From contig NZ_KB895413.1 of the NCBI RefSeq assembly GCF_000374845.1, positions 124,001 to 188,000 on the forward strand: a stretch of 64,000 bases of DNA, written 5' to 3'. This DNA comes from Paenibacillus terrigena DSM 21567 (GTDB lineage: Bacteria > Bacillota > Bacilli > Paenibacillales > Paenibacillaceae). Below, piece after piece: positions 8,336 through 17,557 of the stretch (its first letter is position 1; the number at the start of each line of letters is the position of its first letter). The position numbers were made by a program, and so were the translations under genes. The notes below the pieces were generated by a model. That model was not told the DNA's origin and searched no databases. It saw nothing but the letters and a program-made list of their open reading frames with translations.

Positions 8336-9143
8336 TTTCGGTATTGGACTCTGGTGCGGGCGTGTAAATGCTGCACTTCAAATCTTGTGTGCCTTGAACT
8401 TGCAAAGAGGTGAGATGGAACAGCATCTTGCCTGCTTTGGCATGTCTAAATTCAATGACGACATCGGGTGCAGAACTGACTTGGCTCTGATTCCAGAGCT
8501 GTTCGAATTCAGGGTACGCGGTTTGCATGTCACGTAGAAACTGTTCATACCAAGGATCATCCACATATTGACCATAATACGTCCGGAAAATCGATAAGAA
8601 TCCGTTCACGAACTCGGACCAATTCCCAGCAAGGCTCTTGAATTCTTTACGTGCGAATAACAATTGAATCAGATTGCGCTCCTCGCGTGGAATCTGTTGG
8701 AAGTCTATGAATACATGCGCGGCCGCGATATTCCAGCCAACGATTTGGAAACGGCGATCCGAGATGATCGTCGGGCAATAGGTTAATTCTTGCAAAATGT
8801 GCTGCAAGGAAGGGCTGATCTCCGGTTGTTCTGCGGTCATAGGTATCTGCGGGTTGCCTGAATCGAGTGCGAGAGAAAATAGATATTTGCGTTCATCGCT
8901 TGTTAATTGAAGGGCATTCGCGACACAATCCAAGACTGAAGCAGACACTTTAATGTCTCGGCCTTGTTCCAGCCAGGTGTACCATGTGGTGCTGACGCCA
9001 GCCAGTTGAGCGACTTCCTCTCTTCGGAGTCCGGGTGTTCTGCGGCGTGTGCCGAGCGGTAATCCGAGCGCATCCGGTTGAACTTTCGCTCGTTGTTTGG
9101 TCAAAAATTCGGATAGGGCCTGCAGTCGTGTACGATGGTTCAT
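8280..9143 (-). CDS. HTH transcriptional regulator with MmyB-like domain
   Basis: A protein of 287 residues. The N-terminal 75 residues are an XRE-type helix-turn-helix ('GTRRRTPGLRREEVAQLAGVSTTWYTWLEQGRDI'), the standard start of the MmyB-like family. The C-terminal 170 residues hold the PAS-like MmyB ligand-binding region ('LTYCPTIISDRRFQIVGWN', 'NLIQLLF', 'FRHAKAGKMLFHLTSLQV'). In related proteins this domain is thought to bind fatty acids or other small ligands. It is divergent from fabF, which makes a link to lipid metabolism attractive but unproven. Its 3' end runs 56 bases into the end of the kinase gene on the other strand. Confidence 0.88.
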   Translation of the reverse strand: MNHRTRLQALSEFLTKQRAKVQPDALGLPLGTRRRTPGLRREEVAQLAGVSTTWYTWLEQGRDIKVSASVLDCVANALQLTSDERKYLFSLALDSGNPQIPMTAEQPEISPSLQHILQELTYCPTIISDRRFQIVGWNIAAAHVFIDFQQIPREERNLIQLLFARKEFKSLAGNWSEFVNGFLSIFRTYYGQYVDDPWYEQFLRDMQTAYPEFEQLWNQSQVSSAPDVVIEFRHAKAGKMLFHLTSLQVQGTQDLKCSIYTPAPESNTEIKLRKLMHPKSGLAEAEL

Positions 9144-9172
9144 TGATCGTTCCGCCTTTCAAATGGTTTCCT

Positions 9173-9201
9173 TTAACATAGTACCTGGTACTTATTATAC
9201 T
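9173..9201 (+). promoter_or_regulatory. fabF sigma-A promoter
   Basis: TTAACA (9173-9178) and TATACT (9196-9201) are separated by 17 bases, 5/6 and 5/6 matches to the housekeeping consensus. The fabF start codon is 80 bases downstream, with an AAAGGAGG ribosome site just before it. The palindrome AGTACCTGGTACT fills the spacer. Confidence 0.75.
9178..9194. promoter_or_regulatory. FapR-type operator
   Basis: ATAGTACCTGGTACTTA contains the exact palindrome AGTACC-T-GGTACT (9180-9192). From memory, this closely matches the 17-bp FapR box of Bacillales (TTAGTACCTnGTACTAA-like), the site of the malonyl-CoA-responsive repressor of fatty acid synthesis. It sits between the -35 and -10 of the fabF promoter, the right place for repression. 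The same region serves the divergent HTH gene. Confidence 0.72.
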
Positions 9202-9281
9202 AGGATAAACAACAACTTGTAATATGATAATCCCTGTGCAAAAATAACGTCAATACGAACGAATCAAAGGAGGCTCTCAGT

Positions 9282-10529
9282 ATGGAAAGAGTCGTAATTA
9301 CAGGGATGGGCGCAATCTCGCCGCTAGGGAATGATATCGACACCTTATGGGATGCGATGGTTCAAGGGAAGTCTGGTATTTCGCATATTCAATCATTTGA
9401 TACAGCAAGACATAAAGCGAAAATCGCTGGTGAAGTTAGAGGTTTTGATGCGGAGGCGCAATTTGGGCGCAAAGAAGCGAGACGTATGGATCGATTCTGC
9501 CAATTCGCCGTTGCTGCAGCAGATCAAGCGGTCGAACAATCTGGGCTACAAATGGACCAAATCGATCATGAACGGTTTGGCGTCTACGTCGGCTCAGGGA
9601 TCGGTGGGATTCAGACTTTATTACAACAAGACGGCGTATTGCAAGAGCGCGGACCTGAACGAGTAAGTCCAACGCTTGTGCCGATGATGATCTCGAATAT
9701 GGCCGCGGCGCTCATCAGTATGAAATATCAAGCGTTAGGGTCGACAATGTCACCTGTGACAGCTTGTTCCATAGGCAATACAGCGATCGGGGAAGCCTTT
9801 CGTTCGATTCGATCGGGTGAATCGGATGTGATCCTAGCAGGCGGTGCAGAGGCAGCAATAACGGAAATATCGTTAGCTGGCTTCGGGAATGCGACAGCCT
9901 TATCTACACGGAATGATACGCCCGAACAAGCAAGCCGGCCGTTCGATCAAGGTCGGGATGGATTCGTGATGGGAGAGGGCGCAGGAATCTTAGTGCTCGA
10001 ATCACTTACGCATGCACAGAGCCGTAATGCGACGATCTACGGTGAGGTAATCGGTTATGGTGCAACCTCAGATGCGTATCATATGGTTGCGACACATCCC
10101 GAAGGGTTAGGAGCGTCGCGGGCGATGTCGAAGGCGCTAAGCGACGCAGGAATTACGCCAGATCAGGTCGATGTGATTAGTGCACATGCGACGAGCACCG
10201 AACTCGGTGATATCTCCGAGACCGCTGCAATTAAGCGTGTATTCGGCGAGGCTGCATACCGCATCCCTGTGACGGCGAACAAATCGATGCTCGGTCATTT
10301 GCTTGGCGCGTCAGGCGGGGTCGAAGCCATTGCTCTCGTGAAGACACTCATGGAGGGGGTCATTCCTCCAACGATTAACTTGGATCAACCGGACCCCGCC
10401 TGTGACTTGGATTACGTCCCGAACGTCGCGCGTCAAGCGGATGTACAGATCGGCATGTCGAACTCCTTCGGATTTGGCGGACATAACGCTGTGATTCTCT
10501 TGCAAAAATACGAACCGTTATTGAAATGA
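9282..10529 (+). CDS. fabF: 3-oxoacyl-ACP synthase II
   Basis: A protein of 415 residues, normal for FabF (KAS II), which condenses acyl-ACP with malonyl-ACP during fatty acid elongation in the cytosol. The catalytic Cys lies in 'SPVTACSIGNTAIGEAFR' (about residue 165), the two His residues in 'ISAHATSTELGD' and 'SMLGHLLGASG', and the glycine-rich tail 'NSFGFGGHNAVI' is intact. The usual 'GTGIGG' region reads 'GSGIGGIQTL'. The gene stands alone instead of beside fabH or acpP, so it may be a second copy. Expression is likely controlled by FapR through the operator in its promoter. Confidence 0.93.
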   Translation: MERVVITGMGAISPLGNDIDTLWDAMVQGKSGISHIQSFDTARHKAKIAGEVRGFDAEAQFGRKEARRMDRFCQFAVAAADQAVEQSGLQMDQIDHERFGVYVGSGIGGIQTLLQQDGVLQERGPERVSPTLVPMMISNMAAALISMKYQALGSTMSPVTACSIGNTAIGEAFRSIRSGESDVILAGGAEAAITEISLAGFGNATALSTRNDTPEQASRPFDQGRDGFVMGEGAGILVLESLTHAQSRNATIYGEVIGYGATSDAYHMVATHPEGLGASRAMSKALSDAGITPDQVDVISAHATSTELGDISETAAIKRVFGEAAYRIPVTANKSMLGHLLGASGGVEAIALVKTLMEGVIPPTINLDQPDPACDLDYVPNVARQADVQIGMSNSFGFGGHNAVILLQKYEPLLK

Positions 10530-10613
10530 CGTTGATCCATATATTGACAGGCATATGAAGACAACGTAACATCGGGAATAAGCAATGATTACATTGTCGG
10601 AAGGATGATCGAT

Positions 10614-11576
10614 ATGCCTTTAATAGACTTACCATTAGAGCAATTGTACGAATATAAAGGAACCAATCCACGTCCCGATGATTTTGACGCGTATTGGGAA
10701 CGTGCCTTGAAGGAACTGCGTGCGACCGATCCGGAAACTGAGCTTGTGCAGAGCCAATTCCAGACACCGGGAGCCGAATGTTTTGACTTGTATTTCAATG
10801 GCGTGCGAGGTGCCCGCATCCATGCGAAGTATCTGCGCCCTAGGCAAGTTACGGATAAGCATCCCGTTGTTCTCCAATTTCATGGATATACCGGGAATGC
10901 CGGGGAGTGGGCCGATAAGCTTGCGCTCGTATCACTCGGATACTCCGTGCTTGCCATGGATGTGCGCGGTCAAGGGGGATTATCCGAAGATGTCGGCGGT
11001 GTAAAAGGGAATACGCACAATGGGCATATTATTCGCGGTTTAGACGATCATCCAGACAATTTATTGTTCCGGCATATTTACCTGGACACCGCACAGCTCG
11101 CACGTATTGCCTTGAATTTGCCGGAATGCGATCCGGAGCAATTGTTCGCTTGTGGCGGGTCACAAGGCGGAGCATTAACCATCGCATGCGCGGCACTGGA
11201 ACCGCGAGTGAAGAAATTGGCGCCGATGTATCCATTCTTATGTGATTATCGAAGGGTCTGGGAGATGGATTTGGCGAAGGATGCCTATGAGGAGCTTCGG
11301 AGATATTTCCGAATGTTTGATCCTCAGCATGAGCGGGAGTCGGAGATATTTAAGAAGCTGGGGTACATTGATATTCAGTATCTGGCCGATCGGATCCAAG
11401 GGGAAGTCATGATGGCTGTAGGTCTGGCTGATACGATCTGTCCGCCTTCCACACAGTTTGCTGCCTATAACAAAATAAAGTCGAAGAAGCGGGTAGAGAT
11501 ATTCCCGGATTTCGGGCATGAATATTTGCCGGGATTCTGGGACAAGACCATCCAGTTTTTTCTTGGACGAAACTGA
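10614..11576 (+). CDS. Acetylxylan esterase / cephalosporin-C deacetylase family (CE7)
   Basis: A protein of 320 residues, the standard CE7 length, with no signal peptide. The fold is alpha/beta hydrolase: 'VVLQFHGYTG' (oxyanion region), 'AMDVRGQGG' (the CE7 RGQ motif), nucleophile Ser in 'ACGGSQGGALT', acidic residue in 'VGLADTICPPST' and catalytic His in 'PDFGHEYLPGF'. These enzymes remove acetyl groups from xylo-oligosaccharides and similar small esters inside the cell. ATG 10614 is chosen because GGAAGG lies about 10 bases upstream and the protein then opens 'MPLIDLPLEQL', the common CE7 start; ATG 10605 abuts the Shine-Dalgarno. Confidence 0.9.
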   Translation: MPLIDLPLEQLYEYKGTNPRPDDFDAYWERALKELRATDPETELVQSQFQTPGAECFDLYFNGVRGARIHAKYLRPRQVTDKHPVVLQFHGYTGNAGEWADKLALVSLGYSVLAMDVRGQGGLSEDVGGVKGNTHNGHIIRGLDDHPDNLLFRHIYLDTAQLARIALNLPECDPEQLFACGGSQGGALTIACAALEPRVKKLAPMYPFLCDYRRVWEMDLAKDAYEELRRYFRMFDPQHERESEIFKKLGYIDIQYLADRIQGEVMMAVGLADTICPPSTQFAAYNKIKSKKRVEIFPDFGHEYLPGFWDKTIQFFLGRN

Positions 11577-11595
11577 TCTACGCTATCTAGGCATA

Positions 11596-11634
11596 AAGAA
11601 GCCCCTATCGCATACGAGGCGATAGGGGCTTCTT
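11596..11634. terminator. Bidirectional intrinsic terminator
   Basis: A perfect 16-bp stem, AAGAAGCCCCTATCGC against GCGATAGGGGCTTCTT, with a 7-base loop. It sits between the convergent ends of the CE7 esterase gene and the ABC ATPase gene and would serve both strands. Confidence 0.9.
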
Positions 11635-11637
11635 ATA

Positions 11638-12432
11638 TTATCCTAGGACAACACGATCATCTGAGAGTGCCTGTCCGCTGATTGATTCGAATTCGCCGAG
11701 CAATTGCGGGACGGTGAGCGTCTTCTTGCGTTCTTCGCTTACATCCATAATGATGCGTCCTTTATCCATCATAATTAATCGATTGCCAAGACGGATCGCT
11801 TGATCCATATTGTGCGTCACCATGAGCGTCGTGAGCTGCATGTCGCGTACGATGTTCTTCGTTAACGTCGTAATCAGCTCGGCACGAGACGGATCAAGTG
11901 CTGCTGTATGCTCGTCGAGCAGTAGGATCTGCGGCTTCGTGAACGTCGCCATTAATAGGCTTAACGCTTGACGCTCACCGCCGGACAATAACCCGACTTT
12001 GGCGCGTAAGCGATTCTCCAGACCGATCCCAAGACGCTGGAGCTGCTCATAAAAGAATTCACGCTTCTTCTTATTTACTCCGAATGACAATCCGCGAGAT
12101 TTACCGCGTGTATACGCGATTGCAAGATTTTCTTCAATCGTCATGCGCGGGGCTGTTCCGGCCATCGGATCTTGGAATACACGGCCGATCCAGCGACTGC
12201 GGCGGAATTCTGGAAGATGAGCAACCGCTGTACCGTCGATTCGTACGTCACCGTAGTCCGGGGTCATCACGCCGGAGATAATATTCATGAGCGTGGATTT
12301 GCCTGCACCATTACTGCCAATGACGGTAACGAAGTCACCTGGGTTCAACTGCAGCTGGATATTCGTTAGTGCAATTTTCTCATCCGGTGTTCCGGGATTA
12401 AACATCTTGGAGACGTTAGAAATTTGAAGCAT
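11638..12432 (-). CDS. ABC transporter ATP-binding protein (TrpZ-like)
   Basis: A protein of 264 residues. Walker A 'IGSNGAGKSTLM', signature 'LLSGGERQALSLLMA', Walker B 'ILLLDEHTAALDP' and the H-loop 'LMVTHNMDQA' are all intact, so it should hydrolyse ATP. It belongs to the COG1101 group that pairs with the COG4120 permease and COG2984 binding protein encoded just upstream. Start ATG 12432 (MLQISNVSKMF) is chosen over longer upstream frames because the domain begins there; it overlaps the permease stop by 17 bases. Known members import tryptophan or tyrosine, but the substrate here is not shown. Confidence 0.9.
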   Translation of the reverse strand: MLQISNVSKMFNPGTPDEKIALTNIQLQLNPGDFVTVIGSNGAGKSTLMNIISGVMTPDYGDVRIDGTAVAHLPEFRRSRWIGRVFQDPMAGTAPRMTIEENLAIAYTRGKSRGLSFGVNKKKREFFYEQLQRLGIGLENRLRAKVGLLSGGERQALSLLMATFTKPQILLLDEHTAALDPSRAELITTLTKNIVRDMQLTTLMVTHNMDQAIRLGNRLIMMDKGRIIMDVSEERKKTLTVPQLLGEFESISGQALSDDRVVLG

Positions 12433-13342
12433 TGCGTGTAACCCCTTCCTGCTTGGCTGCGATGGATGATAATTCAGCTGCGCGTCTCTTGGCGATATTC
12501 TTCTGCCGCACAGAGCGTTGGAAGGATGGCAAGAAGAGAGCGACAATAACAATAACCGCTGTAATTAGCTTCAAGTCCGAAGCATCGAGCCATTCCACAC
12601 GGAGGGCGAAGGCGACGACAATCCGGTAGACAATAGAGCCCAGGATCGCGGCGAGTGTCGCCCAGAATACCGTTCTTGCACCGAAGATCGCTTCCCCGAT
12701 AATCACCGATGCAAGGCCGATGACGATCATTCCCACGCCCATTGAAATATCCGCGAAGCCGGATTGCTGCGCAATCAAGGCGCCGGATAATGCGACTAAT
12801 CCATTGGAAATGCTGAGGCCCAGAATCGTCGTATTGTCGGTGTGAGCACCGAAACTGCGGATCATGCGTGCGTTATCGCCTGTTGCTCGTAGAGCAAGGC
12901 CGAGATCTGTATGCAGGAAGTAGTCCAGTAACAGCTTCACAACAATGACAACGATGGGCATCAAGATCAATGGATGGATTCCAGTGAAGAGCGTGTCCGA
13001 TCCAAGCAAGGAAATGTTCGGTCGGCCCATAATGCGCATATTGATGGAGTAGAGGGCAATCATCATGAGAATACCGGACAACAATCCGTTAATTTTCCCT
13101 TTCGTATGAAGCAGCCCAGTACATGCACCAGCGAGCATCCCGCCAATCAGTGCTACGATGGTTGCCAAGATCGGCGAATATCCATGTGAGACCATGACCG
13201 CTGCAATCGCGCCTCCCGTTGCGAAGCTACCGTCTACGGTTAGATCGGGGAAATCGAGAATACGGAACGTGATGTACACGCCAACAGCCATTAAAGCATA
13301 TAGAAGACCAAGTTCTATCGCTCCGATTAACGAATCTACCAT
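12416..13342 (-). CDS. ABC transporter permease (TrpY-like)
   Basis: A protein of 308 residues with about eight hydrophobic segments, of the branched-chain-amino-acid/ribose type permease fold (COG4120). The opening 'IGAIELGLLYALMAVGVYITFRILDFPDLTVDGSF' is typical. It is preceded by an AGGAGG site and lies between the binding protein and ATPase genes in the order SBP, permease, ATPase on the minus strand. A terminator in the gap to the binding protein gene suggests it is expressed at a lower level. Confidence 0.9.
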   Translation of the reverse strand: MVDSLIGAIELGLLYALMAVGVYITFRILDFPDLTVDGSFATGGAIAAVMVSHGYSPILATIVALIGGMLAGACTGLLHTKGKINGLLSGILMMIALYSINMRIMGRPNISLLGSDTLFTGIHPLILMPIVVIVVKLLLDYFLHTDLGLALRATGDNARMIRSFGAHTDNTTILGLSISNGLVALSGALIAQQSGFADISMGVGMIVIGLASVIIGEAIFGARTVFWATLAAILGSIVYRIVVAFALRVEWLDASDLKLITAVIVIVALFLPSFQRSVRQKNIAKRRAAELSSIAAKQEGVTRNASNF

Positions 13343-13367
13343 ACATACAACCTCCTAAGTTAGTTAG

Positions 13368-13398
13368 AAAAAAGAGTGAACTCGCTTGAAGTTCACTC
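13368..13398 (-). terminator. Intra-operon terminator (binding protein / permease)
   Basis: On the minus strand GAGTGAACT and AGTTCACTC form a perfect 9-bp stem with a 7-base loop, followed by TTTTTT (13368-13373). It lies 15 bases after the binding-protein stop and before the permease RBS. Partial read-through would give more binding protein than permease. Confidence 0.8.
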
Positions 13399-13412
13399 CA
13401 CTGGAAAGTTCA

Positions 13413-14459
13413 TTATTGAATAATATTTTTTTCAGGGTCTTGTACGGCCTTTTTCATGTCATCCGTTACGGTAATACCTTGTGCAGCTGCGGATTTCAAG
13501 TTCAGGATCAGATCGAGCTTCTCTTGCATGGATACCTTCATCTCGCCTGGTTTTTTGCCGTTCTTCAGAATGTCGACCGCCATTTGACCTGCTTGGTAAC
13601 CATGGTCGAAATATTTGAAGCCTACTGTAGCGAATGCGCCTTTCTCAACCGTATCGCGATCGCTGGAGAAGAAAGGAAGCTTCTTGTCATTTGCTACTTG
13701 AATAATACCATCTACTCCGCTTACAACCATATTATCGAGCGTAATATAGAACGCATCGACGCGGCCGATTAACGATTCAGCAGCTTGTTTCACTTCCGAT
13801 GTATTGGTCACAGCCGCTTTGACGAGGCCGATATTGTGCTTCTTGAATTCTTCTTCTGCCTTCTTCGCCATGACGACGGCATTCGGCTCACCTTCATTGA
13901 TGACGAGCCCGATGTTCTTGACATTCGGGAAATTGCTTGCAATGAAATCTGCGAGCTTCGTCGTTGCTTCCGGATTCGTATCCGAAGCCCCTGTAATATT
14001 GCCTCCCGGTTGATCCAGATTGCTTACGATTTTCGCGCTAAGCGGATCTGTCACTGCAGCGAATACAACGGGGACGTCTTTCACTTGTTGCGCAACAGCG
14101 AGTGCTGATGGTGTAGCAATCGCGAAGACGAGGTCGTTCTTGCCACTGGCAATTTTCTGTGCAATCGATAAGTTATTCGTATTGTCGCCTTGTGCGTTAT
14201 TGTAATCAATTTTCAAATTTGTGCCTTCTACGATTCCTGCATCTTTGAGCGCAGCGATAAATCCTTCACGTGTAGCATCCAGCGATGGATGTTCAACAAT
14301 TTGCGAGATCGCAATCGTGTAAGTCTTCGATTCACTTGCTGCCCCTTCAGAAGTCGTACCGCCATTACCTGGAGTATCACTCGCAGTCTTCTGGCCGCAA
14401 GCGGCAAGAGCGATAAGGAGAGTGGTCATCATGAGTATCAAGCTTAGCTTTTTTTTCAT
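13413..14459 (-). CDS. ABC transporter substrate-binding lipoprotein (TrpX-like)
   Basis: A protein of 348 residues. The signal sequence 'KKLSLILMMTTLLIALAACGQ' has the lipobox LAAC, so it would be lipid-anchored outside the membrane. The mature part reads as the COG2984 family ('IAISQIVEHPSLDATREGF', 'VFAAVTDPLSAKIV', 'ITGASDTNPEATTKLADF', 'SSDRDTVEKGAFATVGFKYFDHGYQAG'). Family members with known ligands bind tryptophan or tyrosine. ATG 14459 has AAAAGGGG about 8 bases before it. No T-box or other amino-acid-responsive leader was seen upstream. Confidence 0.9.
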   Translation of the reverse strand: MKKKLSLILMMTTLLIALAACGQKTASDTPGNGGTTSEGAASESKTYTIAISQIVEHPSLDATREGFIAALKDAGIVEGTNLKIDYNNAQGDNTNNLSIAQKIASGKNDLVFAIATPSALAVAQQVKDVPVVFAAVTDPLSAKIVSNLDQPGGNITGASDTNPEATTKLADFIASNFPNVKNIGLVINEGEPNAVVMAKKAEEEFKKHNIGLVKAAVTNTSEVKQAAESLIGRVDAFYITLDNMVVSGVDGIIQVANDKKLPFFSSDRDTVEKGAFATVGFKYFDHGYQAGQMAVDILKNGKKPGEMKVSMQEKLDLILNLKSAAAQGITVTDDMKKAVQDPEKNIIQ

Positions 14460-14571
14460 TCCAATTACCCCTTTTCTATTTTTGTCTCATTAACGCTTTT
14501 ACCCTTTTACTCCATAAAGTAATAGAGCAAAAAAAATCAAAAATCTGACATTGGTAAATAATATTATTCAT

Positions 14572-14600
14572 AGTTTAATAGGCGTTAACAAATCCGTCAA
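14572..14600 (-). promoter_or_regulatory. Promoter of the TrpXYZ-like ABC operon
   Basis: On the minus strand TTGACG (14600-14595) and TAAACT (14577-14572) are 17 bases apart, giving a leader of about 105 bases. The plus-strand gap also holds TATAAT at 14686-14691, a -10 candidate for the oligopeptidase gene with a poor -35. Confidence 0.5.
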
Positions 14601-14739
14601 ACATTTATTTTTGCATAGATATTCGGGACGCTGTATAAGAATCTATCATACAAAATTACTATTAGAAGGAAGCACATATTTATCGTATAATAGAAGATAT
14701 TTCCTAATTTATTCAATTTAAGTGAAAGGTTGTGTCCAT

Positions 14740-16434
14740 GTGAAGTTTAGTGAGTATCGTTATGAACGACCTGATGTTGCCCAAATTGAAGAGCAATTCA
14801 AAGCTTTAATCCAAGAATTTAATGAGGCAACATCCCTGGAAGCCCAAGATGCGTTAATCGGCAAAATCAACAAGCTTCGCAGTGATGTGAGTACCCAATT
14901 CGAGCTCGTGATGATTCGCCATTCGATCGATACGAATGATGAATTCTATAAGGCAGAGCAAGATTTCATCGATGAGACGGGTCCCGTCATTCAAGAATAC
15001 ATAACCGATTATTACCGTGTACTTGTGAATTCGAAGTTTCGTGAAGGCTTGGAAGCGAAATGGGGCCGCCAGTTATTCCAGCTAGCAGAATTGTCGCTGA
15101 AGACCTTCCATCCAGATATTATTGAAGATCTGCAAGCAGAGAACAAGTTAGGTACGGAATATTCGAAGTTGATTGCTGCCGCTCGCATTCCTTTTGAAGG
15201 GGAAGAGCGTACGCTGTCGCAATTGGCGCCTTTCGGACTCTCGACGGATCGCGACATGCGCCGCAGAGCCTCTGAAGCGAAGTATGAATACTTTGCCGAA
15301 CATGAAGCAGAATTTGATCGTATATATGATGAGATGGTGAAGCTCAGAACCAAAATGGCGCATAAGCTGGGTTTCAACAACTATGTAGAAATGGCTTACG
15401 CGAACTTGAGCCGTACGGATTATAATGCCGAAATGGTCGCTAACTTCCGCAAGCAAGTGCAAGAGAAGATCGTACCCGTTGCAATGAAATTGAAAGAACG
15501 TCAACGCAACCGGATCGGCGTGGATAGCTTACACTATTATGATGATAAATTCAGCTTCAAATCTGGCAATGCGACGCCGAAGGGCGATCCTGAATGGATT
15601 ATTCAGAATGGTGCGAAGATGTATGCAGAATTGTCGCCAGAGACGGATGAGTTCTTCCAATTCATGATGGATAAAGATTTGATGGATCTTGTTGCGAAGA
15701 AGGGAAAACAAAGCGGAGGGTATTGCACATATATTAGCGGTTACCGTTCACCGTATATTTTCTCCAACTTCAACGGGACCTCGCATGATATCGATGTGTT
15801 AACACACGAGGTAGGTCATGCGTTCCAAGTATTCGAAAGCCGTGATTATGAGACGCCGGAATACGCGTTCCCAACCTATGAGGCCTGTGAAATTCATTCG
15901 ATGAGTATGGAGTTCTTCTGCTGGCCTTGTATGGAATATTTCTTCAAGGAAGATACGGATAAATACCGGTTCAATCACTTGGCAGAAGCCTTGCTCTTCA
16001 TACCGTATGGGGTATCGGTGGACGAATTCCAGCATTTCGTCTATGAGAATCCAAATGCGACACCAGCGGAGCGTAAACAGGCTTGGCGCGACATTGAACG
16101 CAAATATTTGCCGCATCGCCAGTATGAAGATCAAGCGTACCTAGAGCGCGGTGGATTCTGGCACCAGCAAGGACATATCTTCCGTTCACCGTTCTACTAT
16201 ATCGACTATACCTTAGCGCAAATCTGTGCATTCCAATTCTGGAAGAAGATGCACGAGAACCGTGAGCAAGCATGGTCGGATTACTTGCACCTCTGTAAGC
16301 AAGGGGGCAGCAAATCGTTCCTTGAGCTTGTGAAGGAAGCGAAGCTCATCTCTCCATTCGAGGATGGATGCGTTGCATCGGTCATCGACGTGATCGAGAA
16401 TTGGTTGAACGCGGTGGACGATACGGCACTGTAA
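14740..16434 (+). CDS. M3 family oligoendopeptidase (PepF-like)
   Basis: A protein of about 564 residues. The zinc site 'HDIDVLTHEVGHAFQVFES' supplies HExGH, and the third ligand Glu lies in 'PTYEACEIHSMSMEFFCWP'. These cytosolic metallopeptidases cut short peptides of about 7-20 residues. GTG 14740 gives 'MKFSEYRYERPD', the usual start of this family, with AAAGG 9-10 bases upstream; GTG 14722 is in frame but less likely. No signal peptide. Confidence 0.92.
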   Translation: MKFSEYRYERPDVAQIEEQFKALIQEFNEATSLEAQDALIGKINKLRSDVSTQFELVMIRHSIDTNDEFYKAEQDFIDETGPVIQEYITDYYRVLVNSKFREGLEAKWGRQLFQLAELSLKTFHPDIIEDLQAENKLGTEYSKLIAAARIPFEGEERTLSQLAPFGLSTDRDMRRRASEAKYEYFAEHEAEFDRIYDEMVKLRTKMAHKLGFNNYVEMAYANLSRTDYNAEMVANFRKQVQEKIVPVAMKLKERQRNRIGVDSLHYYDDKFSFKSGNATPKGDPEWIIQNGAKMYAELSPETDEFFQFMMDKDLMDLVAKKGKQSGGYCTYISGYRSPYIFSNFNGTSHDIDVLTHEVGHAFQVFESRDYETPEYAFPTYEACEIHSMSMEFFCWPCMEYFFKEDTDKYRFNHLAEALLFIPYGVSVDEFQHFVYENPNATPAERKQAWRDIERKYLPHRQYEDQAYLERGGFWHQQGHIFRSPFYYIDYTLAQICAFQFWKKMHENREQAWSDYLHLCKQGGSKSFLELVKEAKLISPFEDGCVASVIDVIENWLNAVDDTAL

Positions 16435-16469
16435 GTGCTGCGTGCTTAATCAAAAAAATAGCATATGCA

Positions 16470-16556
16470 GATCGGGAGCCTGTGGAAGCAAGCTGAGAGT
16501 ATGACTAATCCGTCGTAGACCGTTTGAACCTGTTGGGTAATGCCAGCGTAGGAAGA
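16470..16556 (+). promoter_or_regulatory. TPP riboswitch (THI element)
   Basis: The conserved pieces are in order: CTGAGA (16493-16498), TGAACCTG (16525-16532) and TAATGCCAGCGTAGG (16538-16552), the thiamine pyrophosphate aptamer core. A transcription terminator follows about 20 bases downstream, and the next genes are thiD and thiE, so binding of TPP is expected to stop transcription. Outer limits are approximate. Confidence 0.93.
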
Positions 16557-16573
16557 GAACGTGTGTACTTAAG

Positions 16574-16602
16574 AACACTATGCCTCCCGCATAGTGTTTT
16601 TT
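16574..16602 (+). terminator. Riboswitch-controlled terminator
   Basis: AACACTATGC and GCATAGTGTT pair perfectly over 10 bp with loop CTCCC and run into TTTTTT. It is the expression platform of the TPP riboswitch. Confidence 0.9.
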
Positions 16603-16723
16603 AAGATCGTGTCCGGCGCTCACGTCTCTTCGATTGAGGAGAGAGGGGAGCTCTAGCCTCGAATCTTACTGCGTTATTGCCCTCGTCTCCTGATCTGATA
16701 GGCATGAAAGGTTGGGGCGATAC

Positions 16724-17557
16724 ATGAATGATCCATATTCTACAACGCATTCCATAGCAAAAGCATTAACGATCGCGGGCTCGGACAGTGGCGGGGGTGC
16801 TGGCATACAGGCAGACCTCAAGACCTTCCAAGAGCTGCAGGTGTATGGTATGACAGCCATAACGGCCATAACGGCACAGAATACGCTGGGGGTTCAAGCG
16901 GTATATCCGATGTCTCCCGAAGCAGTGCACCAGCAAATTGAGTCCGTCGCCACCGACATGGGTGTGGATGCAGTCAAGACCGGCATGTTGTTTAGCTCAG
17001 AGATCATTCGAGGGGTTGCGGAGCAGGTCCGGAGATTTGGTTGGAAGCGCGTCGTCGTGGACCCAGTGATGATTGCAAAAGGTGGCTCTGCGCTCCTAAT
17101 GACCGAAGCAATCCGTTCGCTTCGAGAGGAGCTGATTCCACTATCCTATGTCGTTACACCCAATATCCCAGAAGCTGAAGTATTAACAGGTCTATCTATT
17201 CGCAATATGGAGCAGCGAAAAGAAGCTTGTAAAGCTTTGATCCATATGGGCACGCGTCATGTCATTCTAAAAGGCGGTCATGATGAAATGAGCGGCGAAC
17301 AGGTCGTGGACCTCTTCTACGATGGCACGCAGTTCATAGAGATCGCAAGTCACCGTGTGAATACACGCCACACCCATGGAACAGGATGTACCTTTGCAGC
17401 GGCTCTAACCGCTGAACTCGCCAAAGGGACAGACATTTTGCATGCCGTATCCATCGCTAAATTTTTTATTCAAGCCGCGATTGTTCACTCCCTTAGTATT
17501 GGCAATGGCCATGGACCTACGAATCATTTCGCGTTCAGAGAGTTGGTGAGGGCATGA
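16724..17557 (+). CDS. thiD: Hydroxymethylpyrimidine/phosphomethylpyrimidine kinase
   Basis: A protein of 277 residues of the ribokinase fold. '[22 protein letters not shown]' is the ThiD N-terminal signature, 'PVMIAKGG' and '[13 protein letters not shown]' are core strands, and '[19 protein letters not shown]' is the catalytic GTGC anion hole with Asp replaced by His near it. It phosphorylates HMP to HMP-PP for thiamine synthesis in the cytosol. ATG 16724 is preferred to TTG 16712 from the spacing to GGGG and AAAGG. It overlaps thiE by 4 bases (ATGA). Confidence 0.93.
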   Translation: MNDPYSTTHSIAKALTIAGSDSGGGAGIQADLKTFQELQVYGMTAITAITAQNTLGVQAVYPMSPEAVHQQIESVATDMGVDAVKTGMLFSSEIIRGVAEQVRRFGWKRVVVDPVMIAKGGSALLMTEAIRSLREELIPLSYVVTPNIPEAEVLTGLSIRNMEQRKEACKALIHMGTRHVILKGGHDEMSGEQVVDLFYDGTQFIEIASHRVNTRHTHGTGCTFAAALTAELAKGTDILHAVSIAKFFIQAAIVHSLSIGNGHGPTNHFAFRELVRA

